Assembly: GCF_023703415.1 (NCBI RefSeq)
Contig: NZ_JAGMTU010000002.1
Coordinates: 372,001-436,000, forward strand
Reading direction: 5' to 3'
Length of the DNA: 64,000 nt
DNA from: Microbacterium sp. USTB-Y
GTDB taxonomy: Bacteria > Actinomycetota > Actinomycetes > Actinomycetales > Microbacteriaceae
Made by a program: the position numbers and the translations under genes. Positions within the stretch are counted from its first letter, which is position 1. Each line of letters begins with the position of its first letter. Below, one piece after another: positions 24,850-33,689 of this stretch. The notes beneath the pieces were generated by a model. That model was not told where the DNA came from. It made no database searches and saw only the letters and a program-made list of their open reading frames with translations.

Positions 24850-25208
24850 CGCAGATCCTGCAGGTGCTCGAGCGCCCCGCGGGCCGGATCCGCGCCGACG
24901 ATGCCGATCGCCTCGAGTCGCAGGACGGCCCCGGGAGCCGTCGCCGGATGCGCGCGCACCCAGAGCTGCGCGAGTCGCCAGAGGCGTCGGCGCTTCGGGC
25001 GGTCGATGGCCTCGAACGGGTGCCCGTAGTCGAGCGTCCGCCGTGTCTTCACCTCGACGAAGGCGAGCGCGTCCCGATGGTGCGCGACGATGTCGAGCTC
25101 ACCCTGCTCGCATCGCCAGTTCCGGTCGAGGATCGCGTATCCGCGCCCGATCAGGTACGCGACGGCGCGGTCTTCGCCCGCGCGTCCGAGTTCGTCCTTG
25201 GCTGCCAT
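24846..25208 (-). CDS. yraN: YraN-family endonuclease-like protein
   Basis: The ATG at 25208 gives 120 residues with the UPF0102 signature: GRAGEDRAVAYLIGRGY, then ILDRNWRCEQGELDIVAHHRDALAFVEVKTRR, which is the D...E-x-K core of a Holliday-junction-resolvase-like fold. The biochemical role is unproven. Its position between DUF2469 and yifB is the standard actinobacterial order. Confidence 0.9.
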   Translation of the reverse strand: MAAKDELGRAGEDRAVAYLIGRGYAILDRNWRCEQGELDIVAHHRDALAFVEVKTRRTLDYGHPFEAIDRPKRRRLWRLAQLWVRAHPATAPGAVLRLEAIGIVGADPARGALEHLQDLR

Positions 25209-25381
25209 GATGGACAGCCTGATCGAGCGCGCAGCTCCTCGGCGCCCTGATCCCGCAACCGGTGGGAAAGTCCGCAAGAGGTCGACCTGTGGAGGACATC
25301 ACCCTCTCGGTCGGCACCGCCGATCGGCGAGCGTCCCGCCCCGCCACCGCGGGCGAGAAGCCGCGGCGGGCGCCTCCTGCG

Positions 25382-25708
25382 TCACTCGCCGTCGAGCGAC
25401 AGCTCCTGCGGGAGCTCGAACTCGCGGCGGGACAGCTCCTCGACGTTGACGTCCTTGAAGGTCAGCACCCGCACCGACTTGACGAAGCGATCGGCCCGGT
25501 AGATGTCCCACACCCAGACGTCGTTCATCGCGACCTCGAAGTAGAAGTCGTGCTCGGTGTCGCGGCGGACCACGTTGACCTCGTTCGCGAGGTAGAAGCG
25601 ACGCTCGGTCTCGACCACGTACTGGAACTGCAGGACCACATCGCGGTACTCGCGGTACAGGGCGAGCTCCAGCTCGCGGTCGTAATCGTCGAAGGCGTCG
25701 TCATCCAT
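25382..25708 (-). CDS. DUF2469 family protein
   Basis: A 108-residue acidic protein with the conserved pattern YDRELELALYREYRDVV and NDVWVWDIYR. It is typical of Actinobacteria, where it sits between rnhB and yraN. The function is unknown. Confidence 0.9.
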   Translation of the reverse strand: MDDDAFDDYDRELELALYREYRDVVLQFQYVVETERRFYLANEVNVVRRDTEHDFYFEVAMNDVWVWDIYRADRFVKSVRVLTFKDVNVEELSRREFELPQELSLDGE

Positions 25709-25753
25709 GATCCCTCCATCCTACGAGAGGCCGCCGCATCCCGAACGCGCGGC

Positions 25754-26413
25754 TCAGAACAGCGTCGGCGCGTCTGCGATGGCCCAGGAGGAGCGGTGGT
25801 GGCGGGTGAGCCCGCCACGCCGGATGGCGTCACGGTGCTCGATGCTGGCGTACCCCTTGTTACGCTCCCACTGGTAGTCGGGGAACTCCCCCGCCAGCTG
25901 AACCATGAGCGCGTCGCGCGCGACCTTCGCCAGCACCGACGCCGCCGAGACGGACGCGCAGTCCCGGTCGGCCTTGACGATCGAACGCACGGTCAGCGCA
26001 CCGGGGTGCACCGCCGACACGTAGTCGTGGTTGCCGTCGAGGATCACGAGCCCGGCCGCGGGATCCCAGACGTCTCCGCAGGCGGCGATGATCGCTCGCG
26101 ACGCGGCGAGGCCGAGGGCGCGCATGATGCCCACATCGTCGATCTCCGCGTTCGACGCCCAGCCCACCGCGCTCGCGGGCGCCCACGCGCCGGCCCGCGC
26201 CGCGACCTCGGGGCGCCGCTTCTCCGGGACGAGCTTGGAGTCGCGCAGCCCCTGAGGAACCCGCCGTCGCGCTGCGGCCGCGTCCACGACCGTGGCGCCC
26301 ACGGCGACCGGGCCGGCCAGGGCGCCGCGTCCGACCTCGTCGAGGGCGATCACGTGCGTGTGCTCGCGCAGCAGCCGCCGCTCGAGCACCAGGCTAGGCT
26401 CGGCGACCGCCAC
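25754..26413 (-). CDS. rnhB: Ribonuclease HII
   Basis: A 219-residue protein with the RNase HII active site: ALDEVGRGALAGPV gives the first D and E, LVILDGNHDY the next aspartate, and KADRDCASVSAASVLAKVAR the late acidic motif. It removes ribonucleotides from DNA. The start overlaps the lepB stop region by 20 nt, so the two are co-translated. Confidence 0.95.
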   Translation of the reverse strand: MAVAEPSLVLERRLLREHTHVIALDEVGRGALAGPVAVGATVVDAAAARRRVPQGLRDSKLVPEKRRPEVAARAGAWAPASAVGWASNAEIDDVGIMRALGLAASRAIIAACGDVWDPAAGLVILDGNHDYVSAVHPGALTVRSIVKADRDCASVSAASVLAKVARDALMVQLAGEFPDYQWERNKGYASIEHRDAIRRGGLTRHHRSSWAIADAPTLF

Positions 26414-27176
26414 GGCGGCGCCCCTGCGGTTTCGGATTCGAGACCCCGTTGAACACGGCGTAGTGCCCGTCGATCAGGCCGAACCTGTCGAAGGGCCAGG
26501 TGATCAGGAACGCCCGTCCGACGATGTTGTCCATCGGCACGAAGCCGCCGCCGGGCTGATCCTGGTGATACCGGGAGTCCTCGGAGCGGGTGCGATTGTC
26601 GCCGAGCACCCAGATGGCGTTCTTGGGAACCGTGACGTCGAACGGGATGCTGGACGCCCGATCGTCGCCCACCCCCTGCTTCAGATACGAGGACTCGTCG
26701 ATCGGCGCGCCGTTGACGGTGAGCTGGCCCAGGGAGTTGCAGCACACCACGTGGTCTCCCGGCAGTCCGATCAGGCGTTTGACGAGATGGTCATCCGAAT
26801 CGGGTGCGGCGATGCCGATGAGCGTCAGGAACCATTCCCCCGCCTCGAGCAGGGGGGATCGGGGCGGGACCTGCGGCGCGGGCGGAAGCCAGCCTCCCGG
26901 ATCCTTGAACACGACGACGTCGCCGCGGTGGTAGCCGTTCCAATGCGGCGTGATCTCGTCGACCAGGATGCGGTCCTTGACGAGGAGCGTGTTCTCCATC
27001 GATCCCGAGGGGATGTAGAAGCTGCGGACCACGAACGTCTTGACGAGGAAGGACACGAGCACGGCGATGAGTAGGATCACCACGATGTCGCGGAGGAAGA
27101 CGACCCAGCCGCGTCTGCGCGGCGCCGCCGGCTCCCGCACTGCGTCGACGGGTCCGGCCGCGATCTCTTCCGTCAT
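26394..27176 (-). CDS. lepB: Signal peptidase I
   Basis: This 260-residue protein has an N-terminal membrane helix (DIVVILLIAVLVSFLVKTF) followed by the catalytic serine in YIPSGSMENTL, the general-base lysine in LVKRLIGLPGD and the box E motif VLGDNRTRSEDSR. It cleaves Sec and Tat signal peptides at the outer membrane face. It lies between rplS and rnhB as in other Actinobacteria. Confidence 0.95.
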   Translation of the reverse strand: MTEEIAAGPVDAVREPAAPRRRGWVVFLRDIVVILLIAVLVSFLVKTFVVRSFYIPSGSMENTLLVKDRILVDEITPHWNGYHRGDVVVFKDPGGWLPPAPQVPPRSPLLEAGEWFLTLIGIAAPDSDDHLVKRLIGLPGDHVVCCNSLGQLTVNGAPIDESSYLKQGVGDDRASSIPFDVTVPKNAIWVLGDNRTRSEDSRYHQDQPGGGFVPMDNIVGRAFLITWPFDRFGLIDGHYAVFNGVSNPKPQGRRRGGRRA

Positions 27177-27240
27177 GCGTCATCCTTCACGGCTCGGGCC
27201 GTCGGACGACGGCGCCCTCCAGCTTCTCATGCCCGGTCAC

Positions 27241-27280
27241 GAAGAAGCGCCCCGGGACGCGTGTCCCGGGGCGCTTCTTC
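27241..27280 (-). terminator. 18-bp perfect hairpin after rplS
   Basis: Arms GAAGAAGCGCCCCGGGAC (27241-27258) and its exact complement (27263-27280) enclose a 4-nt loop, 15 nt past the rplS stop and before lepB. The ends are T-rich when read leftward, as expected of an intrinsic terminator. Confidence 0.88.
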
Positions 27281-27295
27281 TCACACGGAGAGGGA

Positions 27296-27646
27296 TCAGC
27301 GCGCGTCGCGCTTCTCCTTGATCTTCGCCTTCTTGCCGCGCAGGCTGCGCAGGTAGTAGAGCTTCGCGCGGCGCACGTCACCGCGGGTGACGACCTCGAT
27401 GTGGTCGATCACCGGGGAGTGCACCGGGAAGGTGCGCTCGACGCCCACCTGGAAGCTGATCTTGCGGACCGTGAAGGTCTCGCGCACGCTGTCGCCCGAG
27501 CGGCCGATGACGACGCCCTGGAAGACCTGGATACGGGAGCGGCTGCCCTCGATGATGTTGACGTGCACCTTGACGGTGTCGCCGGGGAAGAACTCGGGGA
27601 TGTCGGAGCGGAGCGAAGCCGCGTCGACGACGTCGAGGATCTGCAT
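27296..27646 (-). CDS. rplS: 50S ribosomal protein L19
   Basis: A 116-residue L19, with [30 protein letters not shown] and [17 protein letters not shown] as in the family. It lies at the 30S-50S interface. ATG 27646 is chosen over a codon six residues upstream because it fits the usual N-terminus. Confidence 0.96.
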   Translation of the reverse strand: MQILDVVDAASLRSDIPEFFPGDTVKVHVNIIEGSRSRIQVFQGVVIGRSGDSVRETFTVRKISFQVGVERTFPVHSPVIDHIEVVTRGDVRRAKLYYLRSLRGKKAKIKEKRDAR

Positions 27647-27835
27647 GATCGTCTCTCTCTGCACTCGCCTCAGGTCGCATGCATGTAGGAAGGGATGAAG
27701 GTGTGGTGTGTGCCGAACGGAGCGCTGAGCGTCCGCGGGCTCCCCTGAGGCAGAACCGGGTCACGGCACAAGGAACAATTCTGCCATGGATCCGGGTCCG
27801 CGCCAAAACCGGACGCGGCGCAGGACCCGACGGCG

Positions 27836-28363
27836 TCAGCGCTCCGGACGGTCCCCGTCGGACTGCCCCGTCTCGGTGATGACGATGACGTCGCCGTTCC
27901 GGCTCGCCCGCTCCCGCACGGGGCCGCTCGGATCCCCGTAGACGGGGGGACGCATCGCGTCGCCGTCGATCACGAAACCCGCCCTTCCGCGCTCCGCCAC
28001 ATCCTTCCAGAGCTGCCAGAGCGTCGACCAGAACAGGCCGAGGAAGGCGACGATCGTGCCGGTGAGGAGCCAGCCGAAGGCGCTCTCGGGGAAGAACCCG
28101 AGCGCGATCGTGAGGCCGTGCCACACGGTGAAGCCCAGGACATCGCGCCAGGAGACGGCGCGCTCCGCACGCACGGTCGGGCGAGCGCGCACGAGCAGCC
28201 CGAGCGCCACCTCGCCGACGAGCACGGACGGCAGCGCGATGAACAGCACCCAGAGGAACGCCCACCCGCCGGCGTGGAACACGCCCCAGCCGATGAAGAG
28301 CCACAGCGGCAGCACGAGGGCGGCCGGGAACAGCCAGGAGAAGAAAGCGCGCCGGATCCACAT
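27836..28363 (-). CDS. Membrane protein of unknown function
   Basis: From ATG 28363 the protein has 175 residues with about four helices (AFFSWLFPAALVLPLWLFIGW, WAFLWVLFIALPSVLVGEVALGLL, VLGFTVWHGLTIALGFF, FGWLLTGTIVAFLGLFW) and a polar C-terminal tail of about 55 residues. I recognise no family with a known role. It is divergent from map. Confidence 0.65.
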   Translation of the reverse strand: MWIRRAFFSWLFPAALVLPLWLFIGWGVFHAGGWAFLWVLFIALPSVLVGEVALGLLVRARPTVRAERAVSWRDVLGFTVWHGLTIALGFFPESAFGWLLTGTIVAFLGLFWSTLWQLWKDVAERGRAGFVIDGDAMRPPVYGDPSGPVRERASRNGDVIVITETGQSDGDRPER

Positions 28364-28466
28364 ACCGCGATGGTACGTCGGGGGCGCCGGCCCGGATCCG
28401 GGCGTTCGCTGTGAGCGTCGGCCCGCAGAGAGGTAGGAGAGAATGGACAGGACGAGAGGACTGGGA

Positions 28467-29249
28467 ATGATCGAACTGCGCACCCCCGCCGAGATCGAGG
28501 AGATGCGGGCGGCCGGACGCTTCGTGGCGGAGACGCTGGCGACGCTGCGCGCCGAGACCAAGGTGGGCACGAACCTGCTCTCGATCGATCGGCGCGCGCA
28601 CGACATGATCCGCAAGGCCGGTGCCGAGTCCTGCTACATCGACTACCACCCCTCGTTCGGCGCCAGCCCGTTCGGGAAGGTCATCTGCACGTCGGTGAAC
28701 GACGCGGTGCTGCACGGTCTGCCGCACGACTACACGCTGCGCGACGGCGATCTCGTCTCCCTCGACTTCGCGGTCTCCGTCGACGGCTGGGTCGCCGATT
28801 CCGCGGTCTCCTTCGTGGTGGGCACCCCGCGCGACGAGGACCTGCGCCTCATCGACACCACCGAGCGCGCACTGGACGCCGCGATCGCGGCGGCCGTGGT
28901 CGGCAACCGCATCGGCGACATCTCGGCCGCGATCGCCGGCGTCGCGCACGGCGAGGGCTACTCGATCAACACCGACTTCGGCGGGCACGGCGTGGGCCGC
29001 ATCATGCACGGAGACCCGCACGTGCCCAACGACGGCCGCCCCGGACGCGGATTCCCGCTCCGCGCGGGCCTGGTGATGGCCCTGGAGCCGTGGTTCCTCG
29101 CCACGACCGATGAGCTCGTGACCGATCCGGACGGCTGGACGCTGCGCAGCGCGGACGGCTCGCGAGGCTCCCATTCCGAGCACACCGTGGCGATCACCGA
29201 GGACGGCCCCCTCATCCTCACCGACCGCTCCTTCCTCGGCGTCGACTGA
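28467..29249 (+). CDS. map: Methionine aminopeptidase, type I
   Basis: A 260-residue metallopeptidase with the metal ligands in SLDFAVSVDGWVADSA (two Asp), FGGHGVGRIMH (His), ALEPWF (Glu) and SEHTVAITEDG (Glu). It removes initiator methionine from new proteins. ATG 28467 has GAGG 7 nt upstream and matches the usual MIELRTPAEIEEM start; an ATG at 28443 with AGGAG only a few nt away would add eight residues. Confidence 0.92.
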   Translation: MIELRTPAEIEEMRAAGRFVAETLATLRAETKVGTNLLSIDRRAHDMIRKAGAESCYIDYHPSFGASPFGKVICTSVNDAVLHGLPHDYTLRDGDLVSLDFAVSVDGWVADSAVSFVVGTPRDEDLRLIDTTERALDAAIAAAVVGNRIGDISAAIAGVAHGEGYSINTDFGGHGVGRIMHGDPHVPNDGRPGRGFPLRAGLVMALEPWFLATTDELVTDPDGWTLRSADGSRGSHSEHTVAITEDGPLILTDRSFLGVD

Positions 29250-29255
29250 CGCCGT

Positions 29256-29993
29256 TCACACCGCCCGGTACACGTACACGTCCGTGACCTGCGGCAGCTC
29301 GAAGGCGTCGCGCCCGGCCGTCTCGGGGTCCTCATCGAGGATGCGCTCGACCCGCGCGACCATGCCCGCGCGCACGTCGTCGTCGGCGGCGAGGAAAGAG
29401 CTGACGGTCAGCCAGCGGGCCACGTAGTCGGCACGGGTGATCGTCTCGCGCCAGGAGACCTGCGTGAACCTCGGCGGCGCGAAGCCCGGCAGCAGCTCCT
29501 TCGTGACGTCGTCTCCCGAGAGCCCGCCGCTGAGCGCCGGGTGCGCGACCCGCGTGCAGGCGCGATCCCAGCTGCACGACGGATCGGAGTGGTTCCAGAC
29601 CAGGCCCAGCACGCCATCCGCGGTCAGCACCCGTCGGATCTCGGCACTGGCGGCCTCCCGGTCGAACCAGTGGAACGCCTGCGCGACGGTCACCACCTCG
29701 ACGCTCCCATCAGGGACCGGGATCCGTTCCGCAGATCCGTCGAGGGCCTCAACCTCCGGCAAGCGGCGCCGGAGCACGTCGAGCATGGCGCGGGACGGCT
29801 CGACGGCGATCACCCGTTCCGCGAGTGCGGTCAGCAGAGCCGTGAACTTGCCGGTCCCCGCACCGAGATCGAGGATGGTCCGCACCGGGACGGGGACGAT
29901 CTCATCCGCGGTCGCCGCGGGGAAGCCGGGCCGCCTCCGGTCGTACTCCTCGCCGATGGTGCGGAACGATTCGGCCAGACGGTGATCCACCAT
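29256..29993 (-). CDS. SAM-dependent methyltransferase, class I
   Basis: A 245-residue protein with SAM motif I ILDLGAGTGKFTALL, acidic motif II end (VIAVEPS) and the motif VTVAQAFHWFD common in the UbiE/methyltransf-11 group. The substrate is not evident. It ends 6 nt from the convergent map gene. Confidence 0.8.
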   Translation of the reverse strand: MVDHRLAESFRTIGEEYDRRRPGFPAATADEIVPVPVRTILDLGAGTGKFTALLTALAERVIAVEPSRAMLDVLRRRLPEVEALDGSAERIPVPDGSVEVVTVAQAFHWFDREAASAEIRRVLTADGVLGLVWNHSDPSCSWDRACTRVAHPALSGGLSGDDVTKELLPGFAPPRFTQVSWRETITRADYVARWLTVSSFLAADDDVRAGMVARVERILDEDPETAGRDAFELPQVTDVYVYRAV

Positions 29994-30122
29994 GCCGCCG
30001 ACGCTACCGCGTACGGCCGGAGAAGCGCCGTCGGCCGGCGCCGGAAGGAAGGCGCGGGGCATGCCGCTCGGCGGTGGCACGCGCTGCCGCCCTGCGGAGC
30101 CGAGGTGTGCCATTCTGTGGAC

Positions 30123-30716
30123 ATGTCCCGACACGACCTGCGGATGCCGGAGCGCCTGTTCCTGGCACGGCACGGCCAGACGGCGTGGAACCACGAGCAT
30201 CGGCTGCAGGGACGGCTCGACTCCCCTCTGACCGACGCCGGCATCGGGCATGCGCGCGAGATCGCCCACCGGCTCGAGGGCGCCGGCGTCGGCATCGTCT
30301 GCACCAGTCCCCTCGGGCGTGCCCGCCGGACGGCGGAGATCGTCGCGGAGCACCTCGGTGCAGAGATCGTCGTGGTGGACGAACTCGCCGAGGTCGATCA
30401 CGGCTCCTTCGCGGGCCGCACCTGGGCCGAGCTCGAGGAGGCGTACCCGGGCGTGCGCGCCCTGCGGTCGGAGAATCGGTACGGCTGGGCCTTCCCCGGC
30501 GGCGAGAGCTATGCATCGGCCCGGCCGCGGGCTCTGCGCGCGCTCGAGGAGTGCGCGTGGGCGGGCACCGGCACCCCGCTGCTCGTCACGCACGAGATGA
30601 TCGGCCGGCTTCTGCGCGGGGCGATGCGCGGATACGGCCACGGAGACACGCTCGCGCTCCGGCACCCGCACGGCATCGTCCTCGAGGTCTCCCGGGCATC
30701 CGAGCGCGTGCTGTGA
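30123..30716 (+). CDS. Histidine phosphatase family protein
   Basis: This 197-residue protein has the phosphoglycerate-mutase-like RHG motif (FLARHGQTAWNHE), a second arginine in TSPLGRARRTAE and the late histidine in LLVTHEMIGR. Members dephosphorylate small metabolites or sugar phosphates. A start at 30144 (MPERLFL) is also possible; neither has a strong ribosome site. Confidence 0.85.
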   Translation: MSRHDLRMPERLFLARHGQTAWNHEHRLQGRLDSPLTDAGIGHAREIAHRLEGAGVGIVCTSPLGRARRTAEIVAEHLGAEIVVVDELAEVDHGSFAGRTWAELEEAYPGVRALRSENRYGWAFPGGESYASARPRALRALEECAWAGTGTPLLVTHEMIGRLLRGAMRGYGHGDTLALRHPHGIVLEVSRASERVL

Positions 30717-30795
30717 CCCGAGACCCCTGTCCCGCGTGCCGTCGGCGCTCTAGGATCTGTGCTGTCCGTTCCATCGCGATGAAGGAGAGAGCGTC

Positions 30796-31302
30796 ATGAC
30801 GTACCCCGAGCAGCCCGGCCAGCCCTCTCCGCAGGGCGGGCAACCTCCGCAGTACCCCGCCGCCCCGGTGCCGCCGGCGGGACCGGGATACGCCCCCGCT
30901 CCGGCGCAGGGCGGCTATCCGGCCCAGAACGGCTACCCGACGCCGCAGCCCAGCACCGCTCCGGATCCGTACGCCGGGCAGGTCCCCGCGTATCCCGCCA
31001 GCCAGGGCCCCTACGCGGCCCCGGTCCCCGGCAAGGGTCTTGCGATCGCCGGACTCATCCTCGCGTTCCTGCTCCCGCTCGTCGGGTTCATCATCAGCCT
31101 CGTCGCCCGCGCCAAGCTCAAGAAGGCGAATGCGCCGACCGGCCTGGCCGTCGCCGGCATCATCATCGGGGCGGTGCTCACGGTGCTCGCGATCATCGGC
31201 ATGATCATCGGCGGCATCGCGATCGCGAACGTCGTGTCGATGTGCGCGCAGCTCGGCCCGGGAACGTGGCAGGTCGGCGGGGTCACCTACACCTGCGGCT
31301 GA
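30796..31302 (+). CDS. DUF4190 membrane protein with Pro/Gly-rich N-terminus
   Basis: A 168-residue protein: about 75 residues rich in Pro, Gly, Gln and Tyr, then two helices (IAGLILAFLLPLVGFIISLVA and AVAGIIIGAVLTVLAIIGMII) typical of DUF4190, with a short C-terminal segment containing two cysteines outside. AAGGAG precedes the ATG. The role is unknown; such proteins are common in the actinobacterial envelope. Confidence 0.85.
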   Translation: MTYPEQPGQPSPQGGQPPQYPAAPVPPAGPGYAPAPAQGGYPAQNGYPTPQPSTAPDPYAGQVPAYPASQGPYAAPVPGKGLAIAGLILAFLLPLVGFIISLVARAKLKKANAPTGLAVAGIIIGAVLTVLAIIGMIIGGIAIANVVSMCAQLGPGTWQVGGVTYTCG

Positions 31303-31338
31303 CGATGGTCGGCGACCACGCCTGGAGGCGGGACGAAG

Positions 31339-32067
31339 TCAGTCCTCGTCGCCCGGGAGCAGATCGGGCCGACGACGCCGGGTCCGCTCCCACTGCTGCT
31401 CGCGTCGCCAGGCGGCGATGGCGCCGTGGTTGCCGCTCAGCAGGATCGGCGGCACCTCCCGGTCACGCCACACCGACGGCTTCGTGTACGAGGGGTACTC
31501 GAGGAGGCCGTCCTCGTGCGACTCCTCGACCAGGCTCTCGGGGTTGCCGACCACACCGGGGATGAGCCGGCCGATGGCCTCGATCATCGCCATGACGGCG
31601 ACCTCTCCCCCGTTCAGCACGTAGTCGCCCAGGCTGATCAGCCGCACCTCGCCGAGGGTCGCGGCTTCTTCGAAGACCCGTTCGTCGATGCCCTCGTAGC
31701 GGCCGCAGCCGAAGATGAGGTGCTCCCGATCGGCGAGCTCGCGCGCGGTGGTCTGATGGAAGACCTCGCCGGCCGGCGACGGGAAGATGATGGTGGGCCG
31801 GGCATCGGCGGAACCGGCCGACGAAGCCGTACCCCTGGACGCAGCCGTGAGGTCGTCGAGCGCGAGGCCCCAGGGTTCCGGCTTCATGACCATGCCGGCG
31901 CCGCCGCCGTAGGGCGTGTCATCGACCGTGCGGTGCCGATCGCCGGTCCAGTCGCGCAGATCGTGGACGTTCAGGTCCAGGATGCCGTTGCCCTGCGCCT
32001 TGCCGAGCAGGGAGAGGGTCAGCCCGTCGAAGTACGACGGGAAGATCGAGACGACGTCAATCCGCAC
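31339..32067 (-). CDS. trmD: tRNA (guanine-N1)-methyltransferase
   Basis: A 242-residue SPOUT methyltransferase with [16 protein letters not shown] at the start, [18 protein letters not shown] [16 protein letters not shown] and the knot sequence [13 protein letters not shown] and [11 protein letters not shown]. It methylates G37 in tRNAs. The GTG at 32067 is preferred over ATG 32091 because it matches the family N-terminus and has AGGA upstream; it overlaps rimM by 11 nt. Confidence 0.95.
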   Translation of the reverse strand: MRIDVVSIFPSYFDGLTLSLLGKAQGNGILDLNVHDLRDWTGDRHRTVDDTPYGGGAGMVMKPEPWGLALDDLTAASRGTASSAGSADARPTIIFPSPAGEVFHQTTARELADREHLIFGCGRYEGIDERVFEEAATLGEVRLISLGDYVLNGGEVAVMAMIEAIGRLIPGVVGNPESLVEESHEDGLLEYPSYTKPSVWRDREVPPILLSGNHGAIAAWRREQQWERTRRRRPDLLPGDED

Positions 32068-32656
32068 CGGGAGCGTCCTGCTCGGCGGCATCGTCTTCGG
32101 CGAGCTCTTCGAAGAGCCCGGCCGGAGGGGTCACGACGATCCTGCCCCCGGGGATGTCCACCGTCGGCACGATCGCCGAGACGAACGGCACCATGATCTC
32201 GGATCCGGTCCCCGTCGCGGGCCGCACGATGAGCAGGTCCTGTGCGGGGAGGTGGTCGACTCGGATCACACGGCCGACGACGACATCGTCGCGGACGACG
32301 TCCAGCCCGGTGAGCTGGTGGTCGTACCAGGCGTCGTCCTCGGGCTCTTCTGCGTCGTCCTGGTCGATCCAGAGGATCGCCTTCACCAGGCCCTCGGCCG
32401 CGGTGCGATCGTCGACGCCCTCGAAGAACACGACGGAGCTGCCGTTCATCACGCGGTGCTCACGGACGGTGATGGACTTGCCGTGCCACGGAGATGCCTC
32501 GGGCACCTGCAACGTGAACTCGGCTCCGGGCACGAAGCGCCCGGCGGGGTCGTCGGTGTAGAGCTCCAGCTTGAGTGCGCCCTTGAGCCCGTGCGCCTTG
32601 ACGAGGCGCCCCACGCGCAGCTGGTTGCGTCCGGAGGGGCGATCGGTGACGGCCAC
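32057..32656 (-). CDS. rimM: Ribosome maturation factor RimM
   Basis: A 199-residue protein with the RimM domain ([24 protein letters not shown]) and the PRC-barrel part ([35 protein letters not shown]). It assists 30S head assembly around S19. It is in the standard rpsP-KH-rimM-trmD operon and begins with GTG 2 nt after the KH gene. Confidence 0.94.
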   Translation of the reverse strand: MAVTDRPSGRNQLRVGRLVKAHGLKGALKLELYTDDPAGRFVPGAEFTLQVPEASPWHGKSITVREHRVMNGSSVVFFEGVDDRTAAEGLVKAILWIDQDDAEEPEDDAWYDHQLTGLDVVRDDVVVGRVIRVDHLPAQDLLIVRPATGTGSEIMVPFVSAIVPTVDIPGGRIVVTPPAGLFEELAEDDAAEQDAPGAD

Positions 32657-32658
32657 GC

Positions 32659-32889
32659 TCAGTCGTCCGCGACGTCGACGCGAACGCGACGTCCGTCCGC
32701 GAGCGCGGTGATCAGCGTCCGGAGGGCCTTGGCGGTGCGGCCGCCGCGCCCGATCACGCGACCCCTGTCGTCGGGGTGCACATGCACCTCGAGGACGTCG
32801 CCGCGGGGCGACGAGGTGGCGGTGACGGTCACGTCGTCCGGGTGATCGACGATCCCCGAGACGATGTGCTCGAGCGCGGCAGCCAGCAC
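32659..32889 (-). CDS. khpA: KH-domain RNA-binding protein (KhpA-like)
   Basis: A 76-residue single KH domain with the loop GRVIGRGGRTAKALRTLI, variant of the GXXG motif. It begins with GTG and sits between rpsP and rimM, the place of KhpA/YlqC proteins that bind RNA with KhpB. Confidence 0.88.
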   Translation of the reverse strand: MLAAALEHIVSGIVDHPDDVTVTATSSPRGDVLEVHVHPDDRGRVIGRGGRTAKALRTLITALADGRRVRVDVADD

Positions 32890-32895
32890 GACGGA

Positions 32896-33327
32896 TTACT
32901 CCGCGTCGGCCGCAGCGTCCGCTGCGTCCTCGGCGGGGGTCTCGACGGGAGCCTCCTCGGCGGGAGTCTCCTTCTTCTCGACCTTGGGCTTGATGACCGA
33001 CTTCTTGGAGGAGTCGGCCTCGAAGGCGACCTTCTCGCCGGCGACCTTGAGGGTGGACTTCGCGTCCTTGTCACCCTTGAAGATGCCCCAGTCGCCCGTG
33101 ATCTTGAGGATCGCGGCGACCTGCTCGGTCGGCTGCGCGCCGACGGACAGCCAGTACTGCGCCCGCTCGGAGTCGACCTCGATGAACGAGGGCTCCTCGG
33201 TGGGGTGGTACTTGCCGATCTCCTCGATCACACGACCGTCGCGCTTGGTGCGCGAGTCGGCGACGACGATGCGGTAGTAGGGCGCACGGATCTTGCCCAG
33301 GCGCTTGAGACGGATCTTGACAGCCAC
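32896..33327 (-). CDS. rpsP: 30S ribosomal protein S16
   Basis: A 143-residue S16: [20 protein letters not shown] and [15 protein letters not shown] are family-typical. The protein is longer than the roughly 80-90 residue bacterial norm because of a C-terminal extension of about 50 residues, first basic ([15 protein letters not shown]), then Ala/Glu-rich and acidic, as in many Actinobacteria. It leads the rpsP-KH-rimM-trmD operon. Confidence 0.95.
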   Translation of the reverse strand: MAVKIRLKRLGKIRAPYYRIVVADSRTKRDGRVIEEIGKYHPTEEPSFIEVDSERAQYWLSVGAQPTEQVAAILKITGDWGIFKGDKDAKSTLKVAGEKVAFEADSSKKSVIKPKVEKKETPAEEAPVETPAEDAADAAADAE

Positions 33328-33689
33328 GATTCTCCTGAATGGTGTGGAAGGAAGACGAACTGATCACCGACCGCGTGGGGTGCACATCCGGTGGAAGCTC
33401 TGAGGGTGGATCACGGCCGGATAGAGGGTCGAGCGGCGATCCAGCTATCTATTCTGCCAGATCTCGGGCGAACCCGCGAAACCGCCCCGGCCCGTGTCGC
33501 TCCGGGCAGGGTCCTTCCATGTACTGCATGACATATTACGGATAGGGTCGGGGCATGACCGATGTGATCGGATCTGGCGGTCGGTCGCACGAGCCGTCTC
33601 GGCTTCGGCCGTTCGCCCGACCGGATGGGCACCGCACCGCGTGATGCGCACCCGCACCACGCACCCTCACCACGAACACAAGGAGCCCC
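33328..33689. other. 362-bp intergenic region between rpsP and amidohydrolase
   Basis: This divergent region should hold the rpsP promoter on the left and the amidohydrolase promoter on the right, where the GntR-type element lies at 33528-33539. I see no gene in it. Confidence 0.5.
33528..33539. promoter_or_regulatory. GntR-type operator, site 1 (amidohydrolase)
   Basis: ATGACATATTAC shares the GTRA-N4-TYAC plan of the two sites in the hydroxyproline locus (one mismatch in the first base) and the CATA centre is identical. It lies about 150 bp before the amidohydrolase start, a distance similar to that at the other two sites. Confidence 0.6.

Noticed and set aside
27378-29183. A 601-codon leftward frame spanning rplS to map
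   Set aside because: It contradicts three well-supported genes and has no recognisable domain.
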